Assembly: GCF_017808105.1 (NCBI RefSeq)
Contig: NZ_JADBHF010000007.1
Location: 62,001 to 126,000 of the forward strand
Reading direction: 5' to 3'
Source of the DNA: Brevibacterium renqingii
GTDB taxonomy: Bacteria; Actinomycetota; Actinomycetes; Actinomycetales; Brevibacteriaceae
Length of the DNA: 64,000 nt
Both the position numbers and the translations under genes were made by a program. Below the pieces are notes generated by a model that worked only from the letters and a program-made list of their open reading frames with translations, ran no database searches and was not told where the DNA came from. Below are positions 27,751-39,927 of the stretch, one piece after another. The first letter of the stretch is position 1. Each line of letters opens with the position of its first letter.

Positions 27751-28852
27751 ATGCGTGAACTGATCTTGAACGGAGTCAACGCGGATGGCACCCATCTGCT
27801 GTTGAACGACGAGAACGGGCTTCAGTACCGAGTCGTTCTCGACGAAGCTCTCTCGGCCGCGGTGCGCAAGGAACGCACCCAGTCCAAGTCCGAGACTCCC
27901 GTGCGTCCCAAGGACATCCAGGCCATGATCCGCGGCGGCATGGACGCCGAGGAGGTCGTGGCCTCCACCGGCGCCGACATCGAATACGTGCGCACCTACG
28001 AGGGCCCGGCCATGGCCGAACGCTCCCGCATGGCCTATCTCGCCAGCCGCCATCCGATCTACTCCGATCACGATCCCAATGGCGAGCCGACGCCCCTCAT
28101 CGAACTCTGCCAGGAGCGGCTGGCAATGCGCGACGTCGACATCGAGACGATGGAATGGGACTCCTGGAAGCAGCAGGACGGCAACTGGTACGTTCAGCTC
28201 AGCTTCACTGCCGCCGATCGGATCCGGACTGCCAGCTGGCATTACTACCGGCGCTCGCTGACCCCGATCGACGATGAGGCCAAATGGCTCGCCGATTCCG
28301 GCCCGACCGACACCGGTCCCATCCCGAACTACGGCAGCGGTGCCGAACGGCAGAGGAACACCGAGGAAGTCGACGTGTTCCCGCATTCCGAGTCCGCCTC
28401 CGGTCCCGTCTCCTCCGATGCCCCGGCACCTTCGGCTGCCGGTTCGGCTCCCTCGCAGCAGGCACGTGATCACCAGGCCGAAACCGGCCGCATCCTGGAG
28501 AACCTGCGCAAGCGTCGCCATCATGAGGCCGAAGAGGAGCCGCGCACCCGTCTGCGCGCAGTGACCGAAGACCCTGAGACCCACCCGCAGGGAGCCCATA
28601 CCGCGCCGGGTCGGCCCGAGGCGGCGACCGATGACGAAGTCTTCGCGTTCGAAGATGCCGTCCCCTCCGACGAGGACCCGCAGGAGCCCACGGAGAAGGT
28701 CGGCGTCTTCGACGACGAGAACCAGCTCTCACTGCTCAATGAGCCCGGTGTCAGCGATCACGCCGATCAGCGCGCGGACGCGGCTGCGACGAAGGGAGCG
28801 AAGCCGAAGTCGAAGAAGAGCTCCCGGGCCTCGATCCCGAGCTGGGACGAGA

Positions 28853-28878
<26 letters not shown>
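27751..28878 (+). CDS. sepH: Septation protein SepH (DUF3071)
   Basis: 375 residues. The N-terminal ~200 residues form the SepH/DUF3071 region: MRELILNGVNADGTHLLLND, a helix-turn-helix-like segment VRPKDIQAMIRGGMDAEEVV around residues 50-80, and a Trp-rich stretch near residue 150. The C-terminal part is Pro/Glu/Asp-rich and disordered, ending in the conserved SIPSWDEIMFGSKRD. SepH binds FtsZ and promotes its assembly in Streptomyces and mycobacteria. The start is supported by AAAGGAG. Its last 26 bases overlap the end of cydDC on the other strand. Confidence 0.92.
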
Positions 28879-32403
<3,525 letters not shown>

Positions 32404-32407
<4 letters not shown>

Positions 32408-33426
32408 GACCGGATCGCCACCGGCACGCGGTGTGCCTCGGGGATGTGGGTCTCGGCGATGCGGCCCAGGAACATGCGGTAGCTGAAGATCTGATAGCCG
32501 ATGATGACCGGGAGGATGATCACGGTGACGATGAGCATCACGGTCAGAGTGTAGTCCGAGGACGAAGCTGTGGCGATCGTCAGCGAATTCGCCGGATCCA
32601 GGGTCGACGGCAGCACGTTCGGATAGGCTCCGGCGAACACCGCACCGAATCCGGCCACAAGGTGGATCCCGTGGAGGACGAAGGCCCGCTTCTCGGCGCC
32701 GGCGCGCACCGCGACGACGGCGGCGATGAGCGAGATGATTCCGACGAGAACGGGGATCGAGAGCCAGGCGCGGTGGGTGATCGAGAGCGCGAACCAGATG
32801 AGGAACGGCACCGCGGCCGGCAGCATGGCCCGTGCGGCCCACCGCTGGACCCGGGCCCGGATGTCGCCCTGGGTCTTGAGACCGAGGAAGACGAGGCCAT
32901 GGACGAACGCGAACCCGAGGCCGCCGAGCCCTCCCAGCAGCACCGGCCAGGACATCCAGGCGAACGCTCCCCCGACGATGTCCCCATGGCCGTTGAGAGG
33001 CAGACCGGTGGTCGTGATCACGAGCAACGCACCGATGCAGAACGCGGTGCCCGCCGAACCGACGGCCATCGCCCAGGTCCAGAACGACCTCCAGGCCGGT
33101 GTGTGCCCCTTGCCGCGGTACTCGATCGACACGGCGCGGAAGATCAGGCTCAGCAGGCACAGGGTCAGCGGGATGTAGAGGGCGGAGAAGAGCGAGGCGT
33201 ACCAGTGCGGGAACGCGGCGAACATCGCTCCGGCGGCCGTGATCAGCCAGACCTCATTGCCGTCCCAGACCGGGCCGATGGTGTTGAGCAGCACGCGTTT
33301 GCCGCGTTCGCCGCGCGTGAGGAAGGGAAGCATCATGCCCACCCCGAGGTCGAAGCCGTCGAGGAACAGGTATCCCGTCCACAGCACGACGATGAGGATG
33401 AACCAGATCGTGGCGAGGATTTCCAT
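32404..33426 (-). CDS. cydB: Cytochrome bd ubiquinol/menaquinol oxidase subunit II
   Basis: 340 residues with about eight to nine membrane helices. The N-terminus ILATIWFILIVVLWTGYLFLDGFDLGVGMML and GPVWDGNEVWLITAAGAMFAAFP are hallmark CydB segments. It pairs with CydA in the quinol-oxidising, proton-motive-force-generating oxidase with high oxygen affinity. It begins 12 bases after cydA and overlaps cydDC by 4 bases. Confidence 0.97.
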
Positions 33427-33438
33427 AGGTGACTCTCC

Positions 33439-35010
33439 TCAGTAGGCGAACGACAGCACATCGTCGCCGTCGTCGGTGATCGTCGGTTTGGTCGAGGAGG
33501 AGGCGAGCTCCGGCATCGCCGAGGCGACTCCGCCCTTGACGTAGGTGGTGAGCAGGCGCAGTTCGACTGCCATGAGCACCCCGTAGACAGCCGTCAGGCT
33601 GATCAGTGAGAACAGCAGCATGCCCGGGGTCACCTCAGGTGAGAGGGCCGCCTGAGTGTACATGTACACCCCGTCGAGTTGCGCCGGGTTCGGGGCCACG
33701 ACGAAAGGCTGGCGTCCCATCTCCGTGAAGATCCAGCCCGCCGAGTTCGCGATGAAAGGCGCCGTGATGGCCAGGAGGAACCCGCGGCTGAGCCATTTCG
33801 AGTCGGGGACCGTGCCCCTGCGCGACAGCCACAGTCCGATCGCGCACACTCCGGCGGCGAGGATGCCGAAGCCGATCATCATCCGGAAGCCCCAGTAGGT
33901 GACGATCATGATCGGCTGGTAGTCGATCGGTTCGCCGGCGTGGTCGCCGTAGCGCGGGTCGTCGGGGATGTGGGTGCCGTACTTGTCCTGGTATTCGGGC
34001 AGGAGGGTCGTGACTCCGTGCACGGGCGTGGAGAAATCGCCCTTGGCCAAGAAGGACAGCAGCCCGGGGATCTCGAAGATGTTCTGCACCCCGTCGCAGT
34101 CGTTCGAGGACGGGTCGGCGACCGTGAGGACCGAGAATTCGGTCCCGTCGTGACAGGCCGCTTCGGCGGAGGCCATCTTCATGGGCTGCTGTTCGAACAT
34201 GAGTTTGGCTTGGATGTCGCCGGTGATGGACACTCCCGCGAAGGCGATGATGCCCACGACGGCGCCGATGCGCAGGGAGTTGATCCACACCCGGTGGTCG
34301 ATCTCGTCACGGCCGGGCAGCTCGGAGGAGGACCCGACGACGACCGTGCCGTCTGCGCCGACGGTGTCGATGCCGTCCTTGCGCCGGTGGTAGAGGTGGT
34401 ACCAGGAGATGCCGAGCAGGAAGGAGCCTCCGACCGCCAGCGCGCCGAACAGGGTGTGCGTGTAGGCGGCGATGGCCGTGTTGTTGCCCAGCACCGCCCA
34501 GACATCGGTCATCACCGGACGCCCGTCGACCAGTTCGACGCCGACCGGATGCTGCATCCAGGAGTTGGCCACGATGATGAAGTAGGCGGAGATCCACGAT
34601 CCGATGACCGCGCACCACAGCGCACCGAGGTGGACCGCTCGGTGCAGCCGACCCCAGCCGAAGATCCACAGACCGAGGAACGTCGATTCGAGGAAGAACG
34701 CGAGGAGAGCCTCGAGCGCCAGGGGCGCGCCGAAGACGTCGCCGACGAAGCGGGAGTATTCGCTCCAGGCCATACCGAACTGGAACTCCTGGACGAGGCC
34801 GGTGGCCACGCCCATGATGAAGTTGATGAGGAAGAGCTTGCCGAAGAACTTCGTGCTCCTCAGGTAGACCTCGTTGCCGGTGCGGTGATAGATCGTCTGC
34901 AGGATCGCGACGAGCATCCCGAGTCCCAGGGTCAGCGGCACCATCCAGAAGTGGTACACCGTGGTGATTCCGAATTGCCACCGTCCGATGAGAACTGGGT
35001 CCAGATCCAT
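33439..35010 (-). CDS. cydA: Cytochrome bd oxidase subunit I
   Basis: 523 residues. The N-terminus RWQFGITTVYHFWMVPLTLGLGMLVAILQ carries the haem b595 ligand His; GRQPFVVAPNPAQ lies in the conserved region after the quinol-binding loop, and a further His/Met pair for haem b558 is expected in the middle of the protein. It binds haems b558, b595 and d, so its assembly depends on the haem genes in this window. It is the first gene of cydA-cydB-cydDC, with a promoter overlapped by two BlaI-type operator boxes. Such oxidases are usually induced under low oxygen or respiratory stress. Confidence 0.97.
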   Translation of the reverse strand: MDLDPVLIGRWQFGITTVYHFWMVPLTLGLGMLVAILQTIYHRTGNEVYLRSTKFFGKLFLINFIMGVATGLVQEFQFGMAWSEYSRFVGDVFGAPLALEALLAFFLESTFLGLWIFGWGRLHRAVHLGALWCAVIGSWISAYFIIVANSWMQHPVGVELVDGRPVMTDVWAVLGNNTAIAAYTHTLFGALAVGGSFLLGISWYHLYHRRKDGIDTVGADGTVVVGSSSELPGRDEIDHRVWINSLRIGAVVGIIAFAGVSITGDIQAKLMFEQQPMKMASAEAACHDGTEFSVLTVADPSSNDCDGVQNIFEIPGLLSFLAKGDFSTPVHGVTTLLPEYQDKYGTHIPDDPRYGDHAGEPIDYQPIMIVTYWGFRMMIGFGILAAGVCAIGLWLSRRGTVPDSKWLSRGFLLAITAPFIANSAGWIFTEMGRQPFVVAPNPAQLDGVYMYTQAALSPEVTPGMLLFSLISLTAVYGVLMAVELRLLTTYVKGGVASAMPELASSSTKPTITDDGDDVLSFAY

Positions 35011-35037
35011 GGGCTCTCCGTTCGAGCTCGGCAGTAT

Positions 35038-35071
35038 TTCTACGTCTCGTAGAATTCTACATCGGGTAGAA
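35038..35071. promoter_or_regulatory. Two back-to-back BlaI-type operator boxes over the cydA promoter
   Basis: Box 1, TTCTACGTCTCGTAGAA (35038-35054), and box 2, TTCTACATCGGGTAGAA (35055-35071), are 17-bp inverted repeats with identical arms (TTCTAC...GTAGAA) and different 5-base centres. They touch with no gap. The -10 of cydA sits on the junction. CTAC/GTAG arms resemble those of BlaI/MecI/CopY operators, and a blaI gene starts 180 bases away. Confidence 0.75.
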
Positions 35072-35081
35072 GTCGTGTCGC
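35054..35081 (-). promoter_or_regulatory. Promoter of cydA
   Basis: On the minus strand GCGACA (plus 35076-35081), a 16-base spacer and TAGAAT (plus 35054-35059) precede the cydA start by about 44 bases. The -10 is good and the -35 moderate. The whole spacer lies in operator box 2. Confidence 0.55.
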
Positions 35082-35178
35082 AGTCGTTTCACCATCCAAG
35101 ACGCCCGATACCAAATGCGCTCTCCGTCCACCGACCGCGAACAGACTCGACTCACGGGCGGCACACAGCTCGGCCGCC

Positions 35179-35207
35179 TGGAATTCGACAGTCTGTAGAG
35201 ATATACT
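35179..35207 (+). promoter_or_regulatory. Promoter of blaI with operator in the spacer
   Basis: TGGAAT (35179-35184), 17 bases and TATACT (35202-35207) form a plausible promoter with a strong -10 and weak -35. The operator-like repeat fills the spacer, the standard position for autorepression. Confidence 0.5.
35184..35200. promoter_or_regulatory. BlaI-type operator box in the blaI promoter
   Basis: TTCGAC-AGTCT-GTAGAG matches 10 of 12 arm positions of the cydA boxes. It shares ACAGTCTGTA with the minus-strand hemH box. Its place between -35 and -10 suggests autorepression by BlaI. Confidence 0.6.
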
Positions 35208-35248
35208 CGAGGCAATCGACCGACAACTGACTGTGGGGCTTACGAACT

Positions 35249-35611
35249 GTGGGAACACTGGGTGAACTCGAACGCAGCGTCATGGACGCCATCTGGGTGC
35301 ATGACGACGGGCTGAGCGCCGCCGAACTCCGTGAGGTCCTCGCCGACCGGGAACTCGCGCTGACGACGGTGCACACTGTCCTGTCCCGGCTGGAGAAGAA
35401 GGGCTTCGTCACCCGCGATCGCAGCATCCGACCGCACCGCTATCTCGCGGTGTCGACTCGTGAGGATCACGTCGCAGAGCTGATGACGGAGATGCTCTCG
35501 CAGGCCCCGGACCGTCAGGCCGTCCTCGCGCGCTTCCTCGGCACCGTCACCGAAGCCGACACCAAGGCGCTGCGCAGTCTGCTCGGACGCAATCACTCCG
35601 CCCAGTCCTGA
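35249..35611 (+). CDS. blaI: BlaI/MecI/CopY family transcriptional repressor
   Basis: 120 residues. A winged helix-turn-helix fills the first ~80 residues: LGELERSVMDAIWVHDDGLSAAELREVL, then LTTVHTVLSRLEKKGFVTRDRSIRPHRY. The C-terminal helices (VAELMTEMLSQAPDRQAVLARFL) would make the dimer. Such repressors release DNA when cleaved or relieved by an M56 metallopeptidase, encoded just downstream. The start is the GTG at 35249 with GGGG about 10 bases upstream. No beta-lactamase gene is nearby; the neighbours are the cyd genes, so the target may be respiration rather than antibiotic resistance. Confidence 0.9.
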   Translation: MGTLGELERSVMDAIWVHDDGLSAAELREVLADRELALTTVHTVLSRLEKKGFVTRDRSIRPHRYLAVSTREDHVAELMTEMLSQAPDRQAVLARFLGTVTEADTKALRSLLGRNHSAQS

Positions 35612-35629
35612 CCCAGATCGGTCACTTCC

Positions 35630-36523
35630 ATGACCATCGTGGGGTCGATCCTGGCTGTGCTCGCTTTTCTGCTCGCATGGCCGATTCCAGCGGCGCTCGC
35701 GCGCTTTCGCGGCGATCCGGTCTCCGAGGTCGTCCTGTGGCAGGCCGTCGGTCTCTCCGGCGGCCTCTCTCTCATCGGCGCCGCGCTCGCTTTCGCCGTC
35801 GCCCCGGGATCGACGAGTCTGCCCCGGGGGATCCTGGCGCTGCTGCGCGGACAGTCCCATGCGGAGCTCTCGCTCATGGCGTGGATCTTCCTCGTCATCG
35901 CGCTTCTGCTCATCGGCCGGCTGCTCGGCTGTCTCGCTCTGACCTTCTATTCGGCGCGCAAGACCCGTCTGCGTCACGACGAGATCCTCCACCTGCTCAG
36001 TGAGCCTTCGGCCACCTATCCCGACACCCGCATCATCACCACCGATGAGGTGGTCGCCTACTGTCTGCCGAAGGGACCCAGGAAGGGCACCGCGGTCCTG
36101 TCGACAGGACTCATCGAGGCGCTCGACGAGAAGCAGCGCACAGCGGTGATCGCTCACGAACGGGCGCACCTCGACTTCCGCCACGACGTGCTCGTCATCC
36201 CCTTCGCCGCGTGGCACCGGGCCCTGCCCTACTTCTCCGCCACGGCGATCGGGCTGAACTCGGTCAACCGGCTCATCGAGCTCATGGCCGACGATCAGGC
36301 CCGGGAGCGCGTGGACCCGCAGATTCTGGCCCATGCCGTGCGCTCGGCGGCAGCCATCAGCCCCGAGCATCGCAGCGATCTCTCGGTCCAGCGCATCCGT
36401 CGTCTGTCGCAGCCCTTGGACACGACGCGTGTCCCGGTGCGCCTGATGTCGATCGGGGTAGCCGCCCTGCTGCTGCTCGTGCCGACTCTGCTGATCTTCG
36501 CCCCCGCAGCCTTCGGAATCTGA
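35630..36523 (+). CDS. M56 family zinc metallopeptidase, BlaR1-like without sensor domain
   Basis: 297 residues with four to five membrane helices (near 3-20, 38-60, 85-110, 200-220 and 272-292). The zinc motif HERAH lies near residue 182, inside a cytoplasmic-side loop, and LMADDQARE downstream gives the likely third ligand region. Canonical BlaR1 has an extra ~250-residue penicillin-binding sensor at the C-terminus; it is missing here. The gene is 18 bases after blaI, so it likely inactivates that repressor. What signal it senses is unknown. Confidence 0.87.
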   Translation: MTIVGSILAVLAFLLAWPIPAALARFRGDPVSEVVLWQAVGLSGGLSLIGAALAFAVAPGSTSLPRGILALLRGQSHAELSLMAWIFLVIALLLIGRLLGCLALTFYSARKTRLRHDEILHLLSEPSATYPDTRIITTDEVVAYCLPKGPRKGTAVLSTGLIEALDEKQRTAVIAHERAHLDFRHDVLVIPFAAWHRALPYFSATAIGLNSVNRLIELMADDQARERVDPQILAHAVRSAAAISPEHRSDLSVQRIRRLSQPLDTTRVPVRLMSIGVAALLLLVPTLLIFAPAAFGI

Positions 36524-36586
36524 TCCCGACGCTCAGCACCCGGGCGAACCTGCCGGGTCGATGCGCAGGATCGGCCCGGCGTTTGG

Positions 36587-38698
36587 TCAGCTGTCGATTC
36601 GCTCGGCGTCGAGGACTGCGGCACCGGAGACGATGAATTCCCTGCGCGGGCCCACCGATGCCCCCATGAGGAGTTCGAAGGTGTTCTCCGCCGCCTCGGC
36701 GTCGGCCATCGTCACTCTCCGCAGGGTGCGCATACTCGGATCCATGGTCGTCTCGGCCAGCTGGTCGGCGTCCATCTCTCCGAGCCCCTTGTAGCGCTGG
36801 ATCGGCTCTTTGTAGGTCTTCTTCTGCTTCTCCAGCTTCTTCAGCAGCGTATGCAGTTCCGCCTCGGAGTAGGTGTAGATGATCTCGTTCGGCGTGCCGC
36901 GCTTCGTCACCACTTCGACTCGGTGCAGCGGCGGCACCGCAGCGTAGACCCGGCCCTCCTCGACCAGCGGCTTCATATAGCGGAAGAAGAGCGTGAGCAG
37001 CAGGGTGCGGATGTGTGCACCGTCGACATCGGCATCGGTCATGATGATCACACGTCCGTACCGAGCGGATTCGGTGTCGAAGCTGCGTCCGGAGCCGGCC
37101 CCGATGACCTGGATGAGCGCCGAGCATTCGACGTTGGCGAGCATATCGGCCAGCGCCGCCTTCTGGACGTTGAGGATCTTCCCGCGGATCGGGAACAGCG
37201 CCTGGTGGTCGGAATTGCGGGCCGCTTTGGCCGTTCCCATCGCCGAGTCCCCCTCGACGATGAACAGCTCCGTGTTCTCCACCCCGTTGTCGCGGCAGTC
37301 ATAGAGCTTCGCCGGCAGGGAGGAGGCCTCCAGCGCGGTCTTCCGCCGCTGGTTCTCCTTATGGGTGCGCGCGGAGATGCGGGACTTCATCTCGGCCACG
37401 ACCTTCTCCATGAGGACTGCGGCCTGCTGCTTCTCGGCACGTTTGGTCGAAGCCAGCACGGCGCCGAGCTGGCTTTCGACGGTCTTTGCAACGATCTGTC
37501 GCACCGCCGCCGTGCCCAGCACCTCCTTGGTCTGCCCCTCGAACTGCGGCTCGGCCAGCTGCACGGTGACCACCGCGGTGAGACCGGCCAGGACATCGTC
37601 CTTCTCGAGCTTGTCCTTGCCGACCTTGAGCTTGCGCGCATTGGCGTCGACGGCTTTGCGCATCGACTTGAGGCAGGCCTGTTCGAACCCGGCGAGGTGG
37701 GTGCCGCCCTGCGGTGTCGCGACGACATTGACGAAGGATTTGAGCTTCGTGTCGTATCCGGTCCCCCAGCGCAGAGCGATGTCGACGCCGACCTCGCGCT
37801 CGACTTCCTTGGACTCGAGGTGGCCCGAGGAGTTGAGCACGGGCACGGTCTCTTTGAAAGTGCCGGTGCTGTGCAGCCGCCAGGTATCGGTGATGGGCGG
37901 GTCGATGGAGAGGTGATCGACGAACTCGGTGATGCCGCCGTCGAATTTGAAGACCTCTTCGCGTTCGGCGATGACGGCGCCCGTCTCGTCGCGGGCGACT
38001 CCGCGCCGGTCGATGATGCGCAGTTCGAGGCCGGGAACGAGGAACGCCGTCTGGCGGGCGCGTTCGATGAGGTGCTGATAGTCGAACTGGGCCTTGGCCA
38101 GGAAGATCTGCGGATCGGCCCAGTACTGCACGCGGGTGCCGGTCACACCGCGCTTGGCCTTGCCGACGATGTCGAGGCCGGTCGGCTCCTGGAATGCCTC
38201 GAAGGGGTTGTCCGGGCTCGGAGTGCCCGAGGAGTCGTCGAAGCGGCCGGGCACGCCGCGGTGGAAGGACATCTTGTGCACTTTTGATCCGCGCGTGACC
38301 TCGACGTCGAGGCGCGCGGACAGCGCGTTGACGACCGAAGCGCCGACACCGTGCAGGCCGCCCGAGGCAGCATAGGAGGAGCCGCCGAACTTGCCTCCGG
38401 CATGGAGCTTGGTCATCACGACCTCGACTCCGCTCAGACCGGTCTTCGGTTCGATGTCGACGGGGATGCCGCGTCCCCTGTCGGTGACCGCCACCGAGCC
38501 GTCGGCAGCGAGCTCGATGAGGATCTCGGATCCGTGACCGCCCAGAGCCTCGTCGACGGAGTTGTCGATGACTTCCCACAGGCAGTGCATGAGACCGCGG
38601 GAATCCGTCGTGCCGATGTACATGCCGGGGCGTTTGCGCACGGCCTCGAGTCCGGACAGGACGGACAGGTGCCTGGCGCCGTAGCTTTCGTCTTCCAC
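36587..38698 (-). CDS. parE: Type IIA topoisomerase subunit B (ParE-like)
   Basis: 703 residues. A GHKL ATPase domain (EVIDNSVDEALGG near residue 45, GRGIPVD, GGLHGVGASVVNALS near 115) is followed by the transducer and a TOPRIM domain (VEGDSAMGTAKAARN near 480, TDADVDGAHIRTLLLT near 560) and the C-terminal IQRYKGLGEMDADQL. It provides the ATPase half of an enzyme that relaxes and decatenates DNA. It is short in comparison with long GyrB forms and stands apart from any gyrA/parC gene in this window, so ParE is preferred over GyrB. The start is the GTG at 38698, preceded by AGAGGA. Confidence 0.9.
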   Translation of the reverse strand: MEDESYGARHLSVLSGLEAVRKRPGMYIGTTDSRGLMHCLWEVIDNSVDEALGGHGSEILIELAADGSVAVTDRGRGIPVDIEPKTGLSGVEVVMTKLHAGGKFGGSSYAASGGLHGVGASVVNALSARLDVEVTRGSKVHKMSFHRGVPGRFDDSSGTPSPDNPFEAFQEPTGLDIVGKAKRGVTGTRVQYWADPQIFLAKAQFDYQHLIERARQTAFLVPGLELRIIDRRGVARDETGAVIAEREEVFKFDGGITEFVDHLSIDPPITDTWRLHSTGTFKETVPVLNSSGHLESKEVEREVGVDIALRWGTGYDTKLKSFVNVVATPQGGTHLAGFEQACLKSMRKAVDANARKLKVGKDKLEKDDVLAGLTAVVTVQLAEPQFEGQTKEVLGTAAVRQIVAKTVESQLGAVLASTKRAEKQQAAVLMEKVVAEMKSRISARTHKENQRRKTALEASSLPAKLYDCRDNGVENTELFIVEGDSAMGTAKAARNSDHQALFPIRGKILNVQKAALADMLANVECSALIQVIGAGSGRSFDTESARYGRVIIMTDADVDGAHIRTLLLTLFFRYMKPLVEEGRVYAAVPPLHRVEVVTKRGTPNEIIYTYSEAELHTLLKKLEKQKKTYKEPIQRYKGLGEMDADQLAETTMDPSMRTLRRVTMADAEAAENTFELLMGASVGPRREFIVSGAAVLDAERIDS

Positions 38699-38825
38699 AC
38701 ATTTCCTCTCGTTCGATTAAATTCTAATCGTTCGACGACGCGGACCCTATTCCCGGCGGGTCGTGTCGAATCGAGTTTTGCTCGCATTCGACGGACGGGT
38801 CGGTTCTGCTGGAACAATGGGGACC

Positions 38826-39683
38826 ATGACCCATCGCCTTCTCGCCCCGAGCCTTCTGCTCACCGCCGTGTTCCTCCTGCCCGGACTCGCCGCATGCGAC
38901 CAGGGCTCGTCCGGCTCGGCGTCCGCGACGACACAGGTCTCCGAACGAACCCCCGCGAAGTCGAAGACGGAGAGCGGCCAGGCTGGGAAGACCGCAGACG
39001 GCAGGCACGGCACCGCCTCGGCGAGCGATCCTGGCGAGTTCGATCTGGAGGGGAAGACCATCGCGATCGATCCCGGCCACAACGGCGGCAATGCATCGCA
39101 TCCCTCGGAGATCACCCGCCAGGTGCCCGACGGTCGGGGCGGCACGAAGGACTGCAACACGACGGGCACGTCGACGGACTCGGACTATCCCGAGGCGGAT
39201 TTCACCTGGGACGTGGGTTCGCGCCTGCGCGAGTCCCTCGAAGCCGCTGGGGCGAAGGTCGTGCTCAGTCGGAAGGACAACACGAGCGTCGGACCCTGCG
39301 TGGACGAGCGGGGCACGTTCGCCGATGGGGCCGATATGCTCGTGAGCATCCACGCCAACGGCAGCGAGTCGAGTTCGCCGAAGGGCTTCCACTTCATCGT
39401 CGCTGATCCGGGTACGGACGAGAAGACGGAGAGGGCCTCGACGACCCTGGCGAAGTCGCTGGGGCACTCGATGGGCGAATCGTTCAGCCCGAACAGTGCC
39501 TACGGGAAGGACGCGATCAGTCGACGGCCCGACCTGGCAGGCTTGAACAATGCGTCCGTGCCGGCCGTCATCGTGGAGTGCGGAGAGATGCGCAATCCCA
39601 CAGAGGCGAAGCTCATGGAGTCGAAAACCGGCCGGGCGAAGTACGCGGATGCCCTGTACCAGGGCATCGTCGGCTGGTACTGA
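38826..39683 (+). CDS. N-acetylmuramoyl-L-alanine amidase, lipoprotein
   Basis: 285 residues. A lipoprotein signal peptide ends at the lipobox LPGLAAC (acylated Cys near residue 23), followed by a Ser/Thr/Lys-rich linker to ~residue 75. The amidase_3 domain starts at KTIAIDPGHNGG (zinc His), with SIHANGSE (second zinc His) and VIVECGEMRN (catalytic Glu). Such enzymes cleave the amide between MurNAc and the peptide stem of peptidoglycan. An ATG at 38817 would add three residues and cannot be excluded. It is divergent from parE and is followed by a repeat-rich stretch. Confidence 0.88.
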   Translation: MTHRLLAPSLLLTAVFLLPGLAACDQGSSGSASATTQVSERTPAKSKTESGQAGKTADGRHGTASASDPGEFDLEGKTIAIDPGHNGGNASHPSEITRQVPDGRGGTKDCNTTGTSTDSDYPEADFTWDVGSRLRESLEAAGAKVVLSRKDNTSVGPCVDERGTFADGADMLVSIHANGSESSSPKGFHFIVADPGTDEKTERASTTLAKSLGHSMGESFSPNSAYGKDAISRRPDLAGLNNASVPAVIVECGEMRNPTEAKLMESKTGRAKYADALYQGIVGWY

Positions 39684-39704
39684 CAGCTTCGCCTGGCACC
39701 GGCG

Positions 39705-39796
39705 GCTTCGAAAGGCTCGCTGACTGCGACGATGAGCTCGCCTTCGAAGGGCTTCGCTGAGCGCGGCGATGAGCTGGCTGACTGCGCCGAGGAGCT
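39705..39796. repeat. Degenerate tandem repeats between the amidase and sigA genes
   Basis: Three related units end in GATGAGCT or GGAGCT: 39705-39738, 39740-39775 and a shorter 39776-39796. Shared cores are CTTCGAA(A/G)GGCT and CGCTGA. They resemble the TTCGA-AGGCTC-type intergenic repeats found in many actinobacterial genomes. The role is unknown. Confidence 0.5.
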
Positions 39797-39874
39797 GAGG
39801 AAATGAGTGTGGCCGAACCGGCCGGTGCGGCCACAGACAACGAGTTGCCGTCCGAGGCACTCGATGCCCAGTCG

Positions 39875-39910
39875 CGAGGAGCGGCGTCCGGTCAAGGACG
39901 CCGCTCCTCG
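39875..39910 (-). terminator. Terminator of sigA
   Basis: A perfect 15-bp inverted repeat (39875-39889 and 39896-39910) with a 6-base loop lies 18 bases after the sigA stop codon. Confidence 0.85.
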
Positions 39911-39927
39911 GTCGCTGCGCTCGACGA

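Noticed and set aside
36524..36586. A short inverted repeat (ACCCGG...CCGGGT) between the M56 gene and parE
   Set aside because: Only 6 bp of stem with a 9-base loop; too weak to call a terminator.
36851..38287. A 478-codon open frame opposite parE
   Set aside because: Antisense of a complete topoisomerase subunit; no motifs.
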